A DNA stretch of 64,000 bases from CAYYWP01 sp050176585. Its GTDB lineage: Bacteria > Desulfobacterota > Binatia > HRBIN30 > CADEER01. The notes under the pieces were generated by a model that saw only the letters and a list, made by a program, of their open reading frames with translations, had not been told where the DNA came from and made no database searches. Below, one piece after another: positions 34,784 to 43,039 of this stretch. Position numbers and translations under genes: made by a program. Within the stretch, counting starts at the first letter, position 1, and every line of letters begins with the position of its first letter. The DNA lies in assembly GCA_050176585.1 (NCBI GenBank), contig JBFXHX010000019.1, positions 1-64,000 of the forward strand, given 5' to 3'.

Positions 34784-35968
34784 ATGTCACGTGTCGCCGC
34801 TGCGCTCGTCACCGCCGCTACCGCCGCTTCGATGTGGGCCATGCCCGCCGAGAGCGGCGCACAAGCGACGCCCACGCCAACCGCCACCGTGTCCCCAGCC
34901 GCGTGCCTCGGTGATTGCGACGGCAATGGGGCTGTAGCCGTGAACGAGCTCGTCCTCGCGGTGAATATCGTGCTCGAGGTCGCTGAACCGTCGGCGTGCA
35001 GCTCTTACCCGCCGCCGGTGACGGTGAGCAGCCTCGTAACCGCCGTCAACAACCTGCTCAGGGGTTGCGGCGGCGCAACGCCCACTCCCGGCGCGGGGCT
35101 CGGCGTGCGCCGGGTCTCGCTCGACGCGCGCAGCAGTCACATCCGCTCTCTCCTGAACCCCCAACTCCCTGTGTTCACGTTTTTCGGCTTCACCGGTTTC
35201 CTCGAGCTCACCGCTGGCGAGGTCGACCCCCAAACCGGCCTCGCCTACATCGATGTGACCGATGCCTCCGAGTACCTCGCGATCGACATCCCATCGATCA
35301 CGACCGCGTTCTGCATCGCGGTGCCGCGCGACGCCCTTCCAGTCGAACGAGCCGGTTTCGTGTCTTGCAACGGCGGATTCCCCGCCGGGTTCGAGCTCGT
35401 GCTCGACCACAATCTCGGCGTCGTCGGCGCCTGCTCCGGCGGATCCAGGAATGGTCTCACGTGCGCGGGCGACGACAATTGCCCGAACGGGGTCTGTTTC
35501 AATGCCGAACGCTGCGCGGCTGCGGGGGGAACCGTCGAGGGACCTACGGCGCCACACCCCGGCGTCTGCAACGGCGTGTTCCAGCCCACCTTGCTGCCGG
35601 CCGACAGTGGCCCTGGCGCGGTGTTGATCTCGCCGGACCCGGAGAACGGCTTGATCAACGGATTGCCCGCGGAGATCGTCACGGAGCGCGCGCTGCCCTG
35701 CGGCGACGAACCCAACGCGCCCGGCCTCAGTGTCGTGCTGGCGCTTACCTCGGACTGGGTGCGCTGCGAGATCCTGGATGCCAACGATCAGGCGGGGATG
35801 ACGCTGGCGGACGAACGCGACGGCGAGAACTTCTCCTGTGATGCGTGGACCACTGAGGATGGCCCGGGCGTCCTGCAGTTCTGCGCGCCCGTGCTGCACC
35901 AAGTGGTCGCCGGCATCCCGCAACCGGTGGACCTGGTGACGACCTTCGTGTTCGACGACAAGCTGTAG
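34784..35968 (+). CDS. Secreted protein with N-terminal dockerin-like module
   Basis: 394 residues. Signal peptide ending ESGAQA, a short TPTPTATVSP linker, then CLGDCDGNGAVAVNELVLAV, a Ca-loop and helix. The second loop is degenerate (lacks the Asp-rich turn). The remaining 280 residues form an unrecognised domain with several Cys pairs (SCNGGFP, CSGGSRNGLTCAGDDNC, CDAWTTEDG). AAAGGGG precedes the ATG. The order (module first, effector after) is the reverse of the 174-residue protein upstream in the window. Confidence 0.78.
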   Translation: MSRVAAALVTAATAASMWAMPAESGAQATPTPTATVSPAACLGDCDGNGAVAVNELVLAVNIVLEVAEPSACSSYPPPVTVSSLVTAVNNLLRGCGGATPTPGAGLGVRRVSLDARSSHIRSLLNPQLPVFTFFGFTGFLELTAGEVDPQTGLAYIDVTDASEYLAIDIPSITTAFCIAVPRDALPVERAGFVSCNGGFPAGFELVLDHNLGVVGACSGGSRNGLTCAGDDNCPNGVCFNAERCAAAGGTVEGPTAPHPGVCNGVFQPTLLPADSGPGAVLISPDPENGLINGLPAEIVTERALPCGDEPNAPGLSVVLALTSDWVRCEILDANDQAGMTLADERDGENFSCDAWTTEDGPGVLQFCAPVLHQVVAGIPQPVDLVTTFVFDDKL

Positions 35969-35980
35969 AGACCCTCATCT

Positions 35981-36045
35981 TCAACGCGGAAGCGCGGAGA
36001 CGCGAAGTGCGCAAGCGTGTTCGCGCCTCTGTGTCTTCGCGTTGA
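35981..36045. terminator. Long imperfect hairpin downstream of the dockerin-like gene
   Basis: 26-bp arms, 35981-36006 and 36020-36045, match at 20 positions, with most of the rest G-T wobbles, and a 13-nt loop. The sequence family (CGCGGAGACGCGAAG type) resembles short dispersed intergenic repeats seen in many genomes. It could end transcription of the gene 13 bp before it. Confidence 0.5.
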
Positions 36046-36065
36046 GAGGCGGGGTGGTGCGGTAG

Positions 36066-36086
36066 CCGCGGCCACAGGTGCCGCGG
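36066..36086. repeat. Hairpin repeat, copy 1 of a dispersed 19-mer
   Basis: Perfect 7-bp inverted repeat CCGCGGC/GCCGCGG with loop CACAGGT. The 19-mer at 36068-36086 occurs again, reverse-complemented and exact, at 54240-54258. Both copies are intergenic, downstream of genes. Confidence 0.5.
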
Positions 36087-36118
36087 GTACCACACCGGGA
36101 TGACGCAGCGCGACGAGC

Positions 36119-36616
36119 TCAGGATGAAGCGGCGGTGAGCTCGCGATAGGCGCGCTGGATTTCCAGCGTCTTTCGATGCGCCACGTCCTGCAGCTCAGGA
36201 CCGAGGCCGTCGACGCGGTCGGGGTGGTAGCGCTTCATCTGCTCGCGGTAGGCCTGGGCGATCCGCTCGCGCGACGCGCCGCGCTCGATCTCCAGCACCC
36301 GATAGGGATCCCATGTGTCGGCGGTGGTCGCCCGCGGCGGCGGCTCGCTCTCGCCGCTTTGCGCCACCTGCGGGCGCGCCCGCCATTGCCGGTGAATCCA
36401 CAAACCCGCGCTGATCAGGACGAGCAGATCGTCTACAAATCCGACCGGTGTGACGTCCGGCACGGCGTCGAGCGGCCAGACCGCGTACGCGAACGCGAAC
36501 AGTCCCGCAGCCACCGCCGGCAACATCGCCTTGCTCCCCGCCTGCGATCTCTTGGGCGATTTCCACCACAGGTAGATCGCGGCGACGGCGAGCAGGAGGA
36601 TCAGGTAGCGGGTCAT
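36119..36616 (-). CDS. J-domain protein with DUF1232-like membrane segment
   Basis: 165 residues. N-terminal helix (LILLLAVAAIYLWW), then a hydrophobic segment containing WPLDAVPDVTPVGFVDDLLVLI, the DUF1232/YkvA signature, then a linker and a C-terminal J domain (DPYRVLEIERGASRERIAQAY ... RYHPDRV) with intact HPD. It would recruit Hsp70 to a membrane. ATG 36616 is only 16 bp from the divergent Nudix start. A second DUF1232 protein occurs near 47 kb. Confidence 0.85.
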   Translation of the reverse strand: MTRYLILLLAVAAIYLWWKSPKRSQAGSKAMLPAVAAGLFAFAYAVWPLDAVPDVTPVGFVDDLLVLISAGLWIHRQWRARPQVAQSGESEPPPRATTADTWDPYRVLEIERGASRERIAQAYREQMKRYHPDRVDGLGPELQDVAHRKTLEIQRAYRELTAASS

Positions 36617-36625
36617 TGCACGAGG

Positions 36626-36631
36626 ACTATA
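36626..36631 (-). promoter_or_regulatory. Candidate -10 of the J-domain gene, within a 16-bp divergent gap
   Basis: TATAGT on the minus strand ends nine bases before the ATG. The -35 region would lie inside the Nudix gene and is not obvious. The AT-rich ACTATATAT core could serve either direction. Confidence 0.35.
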
Positions 36632-36632
36632 T

Positions 36633-37121
36633 ATGCGGTCGATGGCGGGAAGGAGGCGGGCCGGCGGCGCCACCGCAGCGATCTCGGCGGGCTGCGTAGT
36701 CACGCGCCCGGGGCCGCGCGGCGAGGAAGTGCTGCTCGTGCATGCGCGCGGCGCGACGTTTAAACGCCCGCTGTTCGGCATCCCCAAAGGGCTGGTCGAG
36801 CCGGGTGAGTCGCTGCGTGAGACGGCGCGCCGCGAAACGGAGGAGGAAACCGGCTTGCGCGTCATCCTCGACGCCGATCTCGGCGCGGTACGACAGCGAT
36901 CCGGCAAGGTGGTGCACGCGTTTCACGCCATCGTCGCGCCGGGGAGCGCCGGGCTGATCGACGCGCGGGGCCGCTGCACCGAACACGATCATGAGAACGA
37001 CGTTTGCCGCTTCTATCCGCTGGGGCAAGCGCGACCATTGATGATCGAGGCGCAGCGCGAGCTCCTGGACCGTTGGCTGGCGTGCAGCGGCGCGGCGGAC
37101 GGCGAAGAACGCACCGAGTGA
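36633..37121 (+). CDS. Nudix hydrolase
   Basis: Hydrolyses nucleoside-diphosphate-linked compounds; exact substrate unknown. 162 residues. The Nudix box is complete (G-x5-E-x7-REUxEExGU, from GLVEPGESLRETAR to EEETGL). Preceding FKRPLFGIPKG is typical of the MutT/Ap-type branch. ATG 36633 overlaps the divergent promoter region; ATG 36642 is an alternative start. Confidence 0.88.
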   Translation: MRSMAGRRRAGGATAAISAGCVVTRPGPRGEEVLLVHARGATFKRPLFGIPKGLVEPGESLRETARRETEEETGLRVILDADLGAVRQRSGKVVHAFHAIVAPGSAGLIDARGRCTEHDHENDVCRFYPLGQARPLMIEAQRELLDRWLACSGAADGEERTE

Positions 37122-37226
37122 GCGCGGCGACTGGCGCGCACTGCGCGGGACGACTAGGGTCGCATCCGGTTGATCGGCCCGCGGGCCGCCGTTAAATCGG
37201 ACTGACAAACCTAGGGAGGACAGAGC

Positions 37227-37712
37227 ATGGCGATCAAGGAAGGCGATACGCTGCCGGCGGACATCAAACTGAAGGAGATGGGCGAAAAGGGCCCGCAGGA
37301 CGTGTCCGTCGGTGAAATCTTCAACGGCAAGACGGTCGTCCTGTTCGCAGTGCCGGGAGCGTTCACACCCACCTGCTCGATGAAGCACCTGCCGGGCTTC
37401 GTCGACAAAGCCGGAGAAATTCGGGCCAAGGGCGTGGATGAGATCGTGTGCATGTCGGTGAACGACGCCTTCGTGATGGGTGCCTGGGGCGATCAGCAGA
37501 AGGCGCACGGGAAAGTGCGCATGGTGGCGGACGGCAACGGCGAGCTCACCAAGGCGCTGGGCCTGGGGCTCGACGCGTCCGGATTCGGCATGGGGCAGCG
37601 GTCGCAGCGCTTCGCGCTGATTGCGAAGAACGGCAAGGTGACCAGCCTCTTCCTCGAGAACGGTGGCGGTTTGACTGTCTCCAGCGCCGAATCGGTGCTG
37701 GGCAAATTGTGA
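37227..37712 (+). CDS. Peroxiredoxin, Prx5/AhpE-like (redoxin) type
   Basis: Thiol peroxidase, 161 residues. The peroxidatic Cys lies in VPGAFTPTCSMKHLPGF, the Prx5-type motif; a second Cys at DEIVCMSVNDAF is in the family's usual position but is not the typical resolving Cys. AGGGAGGA ribosome-binding site. The C-terminal glutaredoxin domain present in some relatives is absent. Confidence 0.93.
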   Translation: MAIKEGDTLPADIKLKEMGEKGPQDVSVGEIFNGKTVVLFAVPGAFTPTCSMKHLPGFVDKAGEIRAKGVDEIVCMSVNDAFVMGAWGDQQKAHGKVRMVADGNGELTKALGLGLDASGFGMGQRSQRFALIAKNGKVTSLFLENGGGLTVSSAESVLGKL

Positions 37713-37754
37713 AAGCGTGGGTGGGCGGGGAGCCTCCTCGCCCACCCGCTTCCG

Positions 37755-38045
37755 GTGGCACGCAAGCGACACGTCTGGCGGAACGCCCTGATCAGCGCGG
37801 GGGCGTTGGCGCTGATCGTCATCGTCGTCGTGTATTCGAGTTTTCAGGTCAGCGACTTCGAGTGCGAGGTCTGCATGACCTTCGCGGGTGGCGAGGTGTG
37901 CCGGAAGGCGACCGGGACGAACGAGGCGGAAGGCCTGCGTACCGCCGTGGACAATGCGTGCGCCCTCCTGGCCTCCGGCATGACCGAATCGCTGCGCTGC
38001 CAGCGCACGGCACCGACCAGCGCCACCTGCAGAGCGCTAAACTAG
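37755..38045 (+). CDS. Small membrane-anchored Cys-containing protein
   Basis: 96 residues. Basic N-terminus, one hydrophobic helix (ALISAGALALIVIVVVYSSF), then a short exported or periplasmic domain with five Cys (FECEVCMTFAGGEVCRKATG ... CALLASG ... CQRTAPTSATC). I do not recognise the family. GTG start 42 bp after the peroxiredoxin, same strand, so possibly co-transcribed; the Cys pattern hints at a redox or disulfide role, which is only a suggestion. Confidence 0.7.
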   Translation: MARKRHVWRNALISAGALALIVIVVVYSSFQVSDFECEVCMTFAGGEVCRKATGTNEAEGLRTAVDNACALLASGMTESLRCQRTAPTSATCRALN

Positions 38046-38198
38046 CATCTTCTCTCGTGTGGCCGGGGGACTTTTGCCGGCACCGCGGCGCGAAGCGCCG
38101 GCCGCAGCGGATGGGGAACCGGGCCCCTGCCTGTCGCCCTCCACGCAGCGCGAGCAGGCACACTGCGGTGTGGTGCGGCCCGGTCCGGATTGGCCCGC

Positions 38199-38227
38199 TT
38201 GATTCCCCGAACTCCGGCAGTGATACT
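38199..38227 (+). promoter_or_regulatory. Promoter of lepB with a very short leader
   Basis: TTGATT (38199-38204), 17-nt spacer, GATACT (38222-38227); TGATACTGT here also reads as an extended -10. Only 11 nt lie between the -10 and the ATG, so the leader would be a few bases at most. Confidence 0.5.
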
Positions 38228-38238
38228 GTGCCTTTACC

Positions 38239-38892
38239 ATGAGTGAGAGGATACGCCAGGGCAGCGACGCTCCGACCGAGCGAGCGGAAAAGCCGCGCTG
38301 GCGTCAAAATCTCGAGTCGATCGCGTTGGCGCTGCTGATCGCGCTGGCGGTGCGCTCCTCGGTAGTGCAGGCGTTCTGGGTGCCCTCCGGCTCGATGCTG
38401 CCGACCATTCAGATCGGCGACCACCTGTTCGTGAACAAGCTCGCCTATTCGGTGCGCCTGCCGTTCACCGGCACTGAGCTCATCAAGATCGGCGACGTAC
38501 AGCGCAACGACATCGTCGTGTTCGTGTCCCCCGCCGACCGCTCCACCGATCTGATCAAACGGGTGATCGCGATTCCGGGCGATACCGTCGAGATCCGCAA
38601 CAAGAAGGTCTTCGTCAACGGCAAGCCCATCGACGACGGCCACGCGAACTTCGTCGACAGCGGAATCAATCCCGGCGGCGAGCGCGACAACATGCCGCCC
38701 CGCCGAGTGCCCGAAGGCAAATTCTTCGTCATGGGCGACAATCGGGATCGCAGCTACGACAGCCGCTACTGGGGTTTCGCCGACATCGACGACATCAAGG
38801 GCAAGGCCACGTTCATCTACTGGTCGCGCGACACCCGACAGGGATGGCTGGCGACGCCGCGCTTCGAGCGGTTCGGCCACTTCGTTCGCTGA
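38239..38892 (+). CDS. lepB: Signal peptidase I
   Basis: Membrane serine protease that removes signal peptides from exported proteins. 217 residues, one N-terminal helix (LESIALALLIALAVRSSVVQ). Catalytic Ser in VPSGSMLPTIQIGD, catalytic Lys in DLIKRVIAIPGD, and the later GDNRDRSYDSRYWG box. Single-helix form, common outside Enterobacteria. Confidence 0.96.
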   Translation: MSERIRQGSDAPTERAEKPRWRQNLESIALALLIALAVRSSVVQAFWVPSGSMLPTIQIGDHLFVNKLAYSVRLPFTGTELIKIGDVQRNDIVVFVSPADRSTDLIKRVIAIPGDTVEIRNKKVFVNGKPIDDGHANFVDSGINPGGERDNMPPRRVPEGKFFVMGDNRDRSYDSRYWGFADIDDIKGKATFIYWSRDTRQGWLATPRFERFGHFVR

Positions 38893-38966
38893 CGCGCCAC
38901 GCGGCGAATTGCCGCTCATTCGGCGCTCTGGTACGTTTCCGCACGCAGCACCCGAAAGGAGCCGCC

Positions 38967-39143
38967 ATGGCTGGAGGGAAGACCTTCAAGCGGGACCAGA
39001 AACGCCGTAAGGAGATGGCGCGCAAGCTCAAGCAGGAAGAGAAAATGCGCGATCGCGCCGCGCGCAAGGAACAGAAGAAGTCGATCGACGAGATCGACGA
39101 GTCGATCAATCCTCCGCCGGGCGCGCCCGCCGAGATCGAGTAG
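38967..39143 (+). CDS. Small basic protein (58 aa)
   Basis: Very charged: MAGGKTFKRDQKRRKEMARK followed by Lys/Glu/Arg-rich helix and an acidic, Pro-rich tail. Looks like an RNA- or ribosome-associated helix, but I know no function. AAAGGAG sits six bases before the ATG, strong support that it is translated. 75 bp after lepB on the same strand. Confidence 0.7.
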   Translation: MAGGKTFKRDQKRRKEMARKLKQEEKMRDRAARKEQKKSIDEIDESINPPPGAPAEIE

Positions 39144-39146
39144 GAT

Positions 39147-39269
39147 TCATTCGCGCGGAGGCATCTCGCCCGTCGAGCCGATGGACAGCCGAAGGCGGTG
39201 CTCGGGTGCGCAGCGGCCGCGCATCGGCTCGAGGTCGAAGCCGCGCGATCGCTCCGCGGGCGGATTCAT
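39147..39269 (-). CDS. Possible 40-aa peptide coupled to the helicase stop
   Basis: ATG 39269 overlaps the helicase TGA as ATGA and is followed by 40 codons (MNPPAERSRGFDLEPMRGRC...). The overlap is the usual coupling geometry in this genome, but the product has no recognisable motif and could be chance. Low confidence. Confidence 0.25.
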   Translation of the reverse strand: MNPPAERSRGFDLEPMRGRCAPEHRLRLSIGSTGEMPPRE

Positions 39270-41473
39270 ACCGGTTCGAGCCCCGCAAATTTGAGGAGCA
39301 GCTTCTTCGCGCCCACCGACGAGAAGACGACCGTCACCTTCTGCTGCTCGCCGACGCCTTCGGTGCCCTTGACGGTGCCGATGCCGAAGGTGCCGTGGCG
39401 AACGCGAGCGCCGATCCGTAGTCCCTCTTCGTCGTAAACCACCCGCACGCGCTCGCCATCCTCGCCGTTGGCGACCTCGATGCGCTCCGGGCGGGTGGTC
39501 CCGCGCACCGCCGTGCGCACGCGCGGTGCGGACCGCCACGCTGGCGTACTGACTGCCGGCGCTGCCGCAAACACTTCGACGAGCTCGTTCGGAATCTCGT
39601 CGACAAAGCGGCTGCGCGGGTTCATCTGGGTGTCCCCGTAGATGCGCCGGCGCAGCGCGTACGTGAGCGTGAGCTGCTTCATCGCCCGCGTCATGCCGAC
39701 GTAGCAGAGCCGCCGCTCTTCCTCGATGTCGCCGTCGTCGACGCGCGCGTGCGGAAACAGCCCCTCCTCCATGCCGATCATGTACACGAGCGGGAACTCG
39801 AGCCCCTTCGCCGCGTGCAGCGTCATGAGGGTCACCCGATCGGCGCCGGAATCGTACGCATCGGCCTCGCTGACCAGCGCCGCCTGTTCGAGGTACTCCT
39901 GCAGCGAGCGGCCCATCGCCGCCGCCTCGTCCATGCCCTTCACGAGCTCGTCGAGGTTCTGCAGCCGCTCGAGCGCCTCGCCGGTGCCGTCCTCGCGGAG
40001 CATCGCCGCATACCCGCTCTCCTCGATCAGCCGCGCCACGACTTGCGGATACGGCTGTTCCGCCAGGCGGCGCGTGAACTCGTCGATCAATCCGAGAAAC
40101 GCACGGAGGCGCTCGCTCTGCTGTGGTTTGAGCTGTCCTCGCGCCACCGCGATGCGGCAGGCCGCCAACAACCCGCTCTCCTCATCGCCGAGCGCCGCCA
40201 GGCGCTCCAGCGTGGCGGCGCCGATGCCGCGCGGCGGGAGGTTGATGATGCGGGTCAGCGCGAGCGCGTCGGCTGGATTGACCAGCACCCGCACGTACGC
40301 GAGCACGTCTTTCACCTCGGCGCGGGCGAAGAACTTCACGCCGCCGAGCAGCGTATACGGGATGCGGTGGCGCACCAGCGCTTCTTCCAGCGCGCGCGAC
40401 TGCGCGTTGGTGCGATAGAGCACGGCGATATCGCGGCGCGCCCACGGGCCGGACAGGGCCCGCTCGATGGCGCGGGCGACGAAGCGCGCCTCTTCGAGAT
40501 CGTCGGCCAGCGGCGCGATCGCGATCTTGTCGCCGCGGGGGTTCTCGGTCCACAGCGTCTTGCCTTTGCGGCGCGCGTTGCGCGCCACGACCGCGCTGGC
40601 GGCGGCGAGGATGTTGCCGGTGGAGCGGTAATTCTGCTCGAGGCGGATGATGGCGGCGTCGGGATAATCGCGCTCGAAGTCGAGGATGTTGGCGATCTCG
40701 GCGCCGCGCCAGCGGTAGATCGATTGGTCGTCATCGCCCACCGCGCAGAGATTGCGGTAGCGCGCCGCGAGCAGCTTCGCGAGCTGATACTGGACGCCGT
40801 TGGTGTCCTGATATTCGTCGACGAGCAGATGGCGAAAGCGCTCGCGGTAGCGGTCCAGGACCGGCGGGTGCTCGGTGAAGAGCCGCACCGTCGTCAACAG
40901 CAGGTCGCCGAAATCGAGCGCGTTCGCGCGCCGCAGCCGCTCCTGGTAGCGCCGGTACACCGCCGCCATGCCGTCGCGCTGCTCGTCCCGGCGCGCATAG
41001 TCCTCGACCGCCATGCCCTGGTTCTTCGCGCGATCGATCAGCGTACCCGCGAGACGCGCGCTCAGGGTGGTCTCCGGGATCCGCAGCTCCGCCAGCACCT
41101 CCTTCAACAGGCGATCGCTGTCGCGGTCGTCGTAGATGGTGAACTCCGGGGTGAAGCCCAGCGCGGCGATCTCGCGCCGCAGGATGCGCGCGCACGCCGC
41201 GTGGAACGTCGTCACCCAGGGCGCCCCCTCGTCGCCGAGCAGACGCGCGAGCCGCTCGCGCATCTCGGCCGCCGCCTTGTTGGTGAACGTGACCGCGAGG
41301 ATGGCGCGCGCCGGTACCGCGCGGCAGCGGATCAGGTGGGCGACGCGATGCGTGAGCGTGCGCGTCTTCCCCGAGCCGGCGCCGGCCAGGAGCAGCAGCG
41401 GCCCGTCGCCGTGCAACACCGCCTGCTGCTGAACCGGATTGAGATCGGTCAGGAGATCCGCCGCCACCACCAC
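39266..41473 (-). CDS. pcrA: ATP-dependent DNA helicase, PcrA/UvrD type
   Basis: Superfamily 1 3'-5' helicase used in repair and replication restart. 735 residues. Motif I LLLAGAGSGKTRTLT, II VDEYQDTN, III AVGDDDQSIYRWRGA, IV/V/VI regions including RLEQNYRST, TLMTLHAAKGLEF and RRLCYVGMTRA. The C-terminus has a Tudor-like segment (RVRHGTFGIGTVKG) as in PcrA. GTG start with GAGGCGAGG upstream. Confidence 0.95.
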   Translation of the reverse strand: MVVAADLLTDLNPVQQQAVLHGDGPLLLLAGAGSGKTRTLTHRVAHLIRCRAVPARAILAVTFTNKAAAEMRERLARLLGDEGAPWVTTFHAACARILRREIAALGFTPEFTIYDDRDSDRLLKEVLAELRIPETTLSARLAGTLIDRAKNQGMAVEDYARRDEQRDGMAAVYRRYQERLRRANALDFGDLLLTTVRLFTEHPPVLDRYRERFRHLLVDEYQDTNGVQYQLAKLLAARYRNLCAVGDDDQSIYRWRGAEIANILDFERDYPDAAIIRLEQNYRSTGNILAAASAVVARNARRKGKTLWTENPRGDKIAIAPLADDLEEARFVARAIERALSGPWARRDIAVLYRTNAQSRALEEALVRHRIPYTLLGGVKFFARAEVKDVLAYVRVLVNPADALALTRIINLPPRGIGAATLERLAALGDEESGLLAACRIAVARGQLKPQQSERLRAFLGLIDEFTRRLAEQPYPQVVARLIEESGYAAMLREDGTGEALERLQNLDELVKGMDEAAAMGRSLQEYLEQAALVSEADAYDSGADRVTLMTLHAAKGLEFPLVYMIGMEEGLFPHARVDDGDIEEERRLCYVGMTRAMKQLTLTYALRRRIYGDTQMNPRSRFVDEIPNELVEVFAAAPAVSTPAWRSAPRVRTAVRGTTRPERIEVANGEDGERVRVVYDEEGLRIGARVRHGTFGIGTVKGTEGVGEQQKVTVVFSSVGAKKLLLKFAGLEPV

Positions 41474-41569
41474 CTCGCCTCGCTGTGTCGGGCGTCGCTA
41501 GCACTTCGCCGAGCGCGAAAAAAGGCCGTACAGCGACGCCGTCGACTCGCGCGCGCGCGGACCCGGGCA

Positions 41570-41598
41570 TTGCCCATCTCCCCCGCCTCGGTTACTCA
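41570..41598 (+). promoter_or_regulatory. Promoter of moaB, apparently leaderless
   Basis: TTGCCC (41570-41575), 17-nt spacer, TACTCA (41593-41598), then seven bases to the ATG. The -10 is a weak match apart from the TA, but the spacing to the start is the same as in the other examples. Confidence 0.35.
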
Positions 41599-41605
41599 TC
41601 CCATC

Positions 41606-42124
41606 ATGAGCACGTCGCATCACGGGCATGACGCCGCGGCCGTGGAGTGCGGCATCCTGACGGTCTCGGACACGCGCACCGAGGCCGACGACCACAGCGG
41701 CCAGCGCATCCGCGCGCTGCTCGAGGAACGCGGCCACCGCGTGACGTTTTACCGCATCGTCAAGGACGAACCGGAACAGATCGGCGCAGTGGTGCGCGCC
41801 CTGCCGGGCTCCGTCACGGCGCTCATCTGCAACGGCGGGACCGGTATCGCCAAGCGCGACACCACGTACGAAGCGATCACGCGCCTGCTCGAGAAGGAGA
41901 TCACCGGTTTCGGCGAGTTGTTTCGCATGCTCAGTTGGGAGCAAGTCGGCGCGGCCGCCATGCTGAGCCGTGCCACCGCCGGCATCGCCGGATCGCGAGC
42001 GATCTTTTCGCTGCCCGGATCGACGAAGGCGGTGGAGCTCGCGATGACGAAGCTGATCCTGCCGCAGCTCGGCCATGTCGTCGGTCTGGTGCGGGAGGGG
42101 CGATGCCCGGCACCGGCGGCCTGA
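41606..42124 (+). CDS. moaB: Molybdenum cofactor biosynthesis protein B
   Basis: Mogs/MoaB fold; takes part in adenylation of molybdopterin or molybdate handling. 172 residues. VECGILTVSDTRTEADDHSG, CNGGTGIAKRDTTYEAI, RMLSWEQVGAAAMLSRATAG and FSLPGSTKAVELAM match the family. The ATG is set by homology and by the promoter just upstream. Begins the moaB-moaD-moaE run. Confidence 0.93.
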   Translation: MSTSHHGHDAAAVECGILTVSDTRTEADDHSGQRIRALLEERGHRVTFYRIVKDEPEQIGAVVRALPGSVTALICNGGTGIAKRDTTYEAITRLLEKEITGFGELFRMLSWEQVGAAAMLSRATAGIAGSRAIFSLPGSTKAVELAMTKLILPQLGHVVGLVREGRCPAPAA

Positions 42125-42143
42125 GCCAAAGCGCCACCCGGCC

Positions 42144-42437
42144 ATGAACGTACACGTGCGGTTCTTCGCCTCGCTGCGCGAGCGGATGAAGTCCAGCGGC
42201 GCCGAACGCGAGGTCCCCGCGGGCGCCACCGTCGCCGACGTATGGTCCGCGCTGTGCCGCGAGCACCCGGAGCTGGAGCCGATGACCAGCTCGGTGACGT
42301 TCGCCGTCAATCGCGAGTACGTGCCGCGCGGACATCGCTTGGCCGACGGCGACGAGCTGGCGCTCATTCCGCCGGTGAGCGGCGGGGCCGCCGGCGCGTC
42401 CACTCGCCCCGGCGCGAGGAGTCCCCGAGATGTTTGA
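42144..42437 (+). CDS. moaD: Molybdopterin synthase small subunit with C-terminal extension
   Basis: Ubiquitin-like sulfur carrier; its terminal Gly-Gly is normally thiocarboxylated. 97 residues. Family start MNVHVRFFASLRERM and end LALIPPVSGG are present, but 16 further residues (AAGASTRPGARSPRDV) follow the Gly-Gly, overlapping the moaE start by 8 bp. In standard MoaD the Gly-Gly is the C-terminus, so this one would need trimming or work differently. Sequence error near the end is possible. Confidence 0.88.
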   Translation: MNVHVRFFASLRERMKSSGAEREVPAGATVADVWSALCREHPELEPMTSSVTFAVNREYVPRGHRLADGDELALIPPVSGGAAGASTRPGARSPRDV

Positions 42438-42876
42438 CATCGTCGACCACCCGATCGACGCCGACGCGGTGATGGCGGCCGTCGCCGACCCGGCCACCGG
42501 CGCGACGGTGACCTTCATCGGCACCACGCGCGACCACCACGACGGGCGCGTGGTCACCCGGCTCGAGTACGAAGCCTACCCCGAGATGGCGCTCGCGGAA
42601 ATGCGGAAGATCGGCGACGAAGCGCAGCGGCGCTGGCAAGTCGCGCGCGTGGCGATCGTCCACCGGATCGGCGTCGTGCCGATCGGCGACGCGAGCGTCG
42701 TGATCGCGGTAGCGGCGGCGCATCGCGGCGCCGCGTTCGACGCGTGTCGGTTCGCGATCGATCGGCTGAAAGAGGTCGTCCCGATCTGGAAAAAGGAGCA
42801 CTTCCACGGCGGGGAGCTGTGGATCGGCTCGCAGACCGGTCAACGGTTCGACCCCGGCCAGAACGTCCCCGTGTAG
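42430..42876 (+). CDS. moaE: Molybdopterin synthase catalytic subunit
   Basis: Combines with MoaD to make molybdopterin from cPMP. 148 residues. TRDHHDGRVVTRLEYEAYPEMA, HRIGVVPIGDASVVIAV, HRGAAFDACRFAIDRLKE and catalytic Lys region VPIWKKEHFHGG are all canonical. Start overlaps moaD. Confidence 0.95.
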   Translation: MFDIVDHPIDADAVMAAVADPATGATVTFIGTTRDHHDGRVVTRLEYEAYPEMALAEMRKIGDEAQRRWQVARVAIVHRIGVVPIGDASVVIAVAAAHRGAAFDACRFAIDRLKEVVPIWKKEHFHGGELWIGSQTGQRFDPGQNVPV

Positions 42877-43039
42877 CACCCGAGCACGGTCGGATACGAG
42901 CGGCGAGGGCTGGCGATGGGGTCGATGTTCGGGTGCGCGGACGCCGCCGACAGCTGGCGACGGCGACCGCCGCCGGGCCGCGCGCTGCGCCGCTTCTGAC
43001 GCCCGCCATCGCCGGCAGACACAGCCCGGAGGTTTTCGC

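Noticed and set aside
37155..37161. TAGGGT as -10 of the peroxiredoxin gene
   Set aside because: No acceptable -35 at 16-18 nt, so only weakly supported.
39749..42124. Very long plus-strand open frame spanning the helicase
   Set aside because: Antisense to a clear PcrA/UvrD helicase; composition is typical high-GC shadow sequence. Only its last 172 codons (MoaB) are real.
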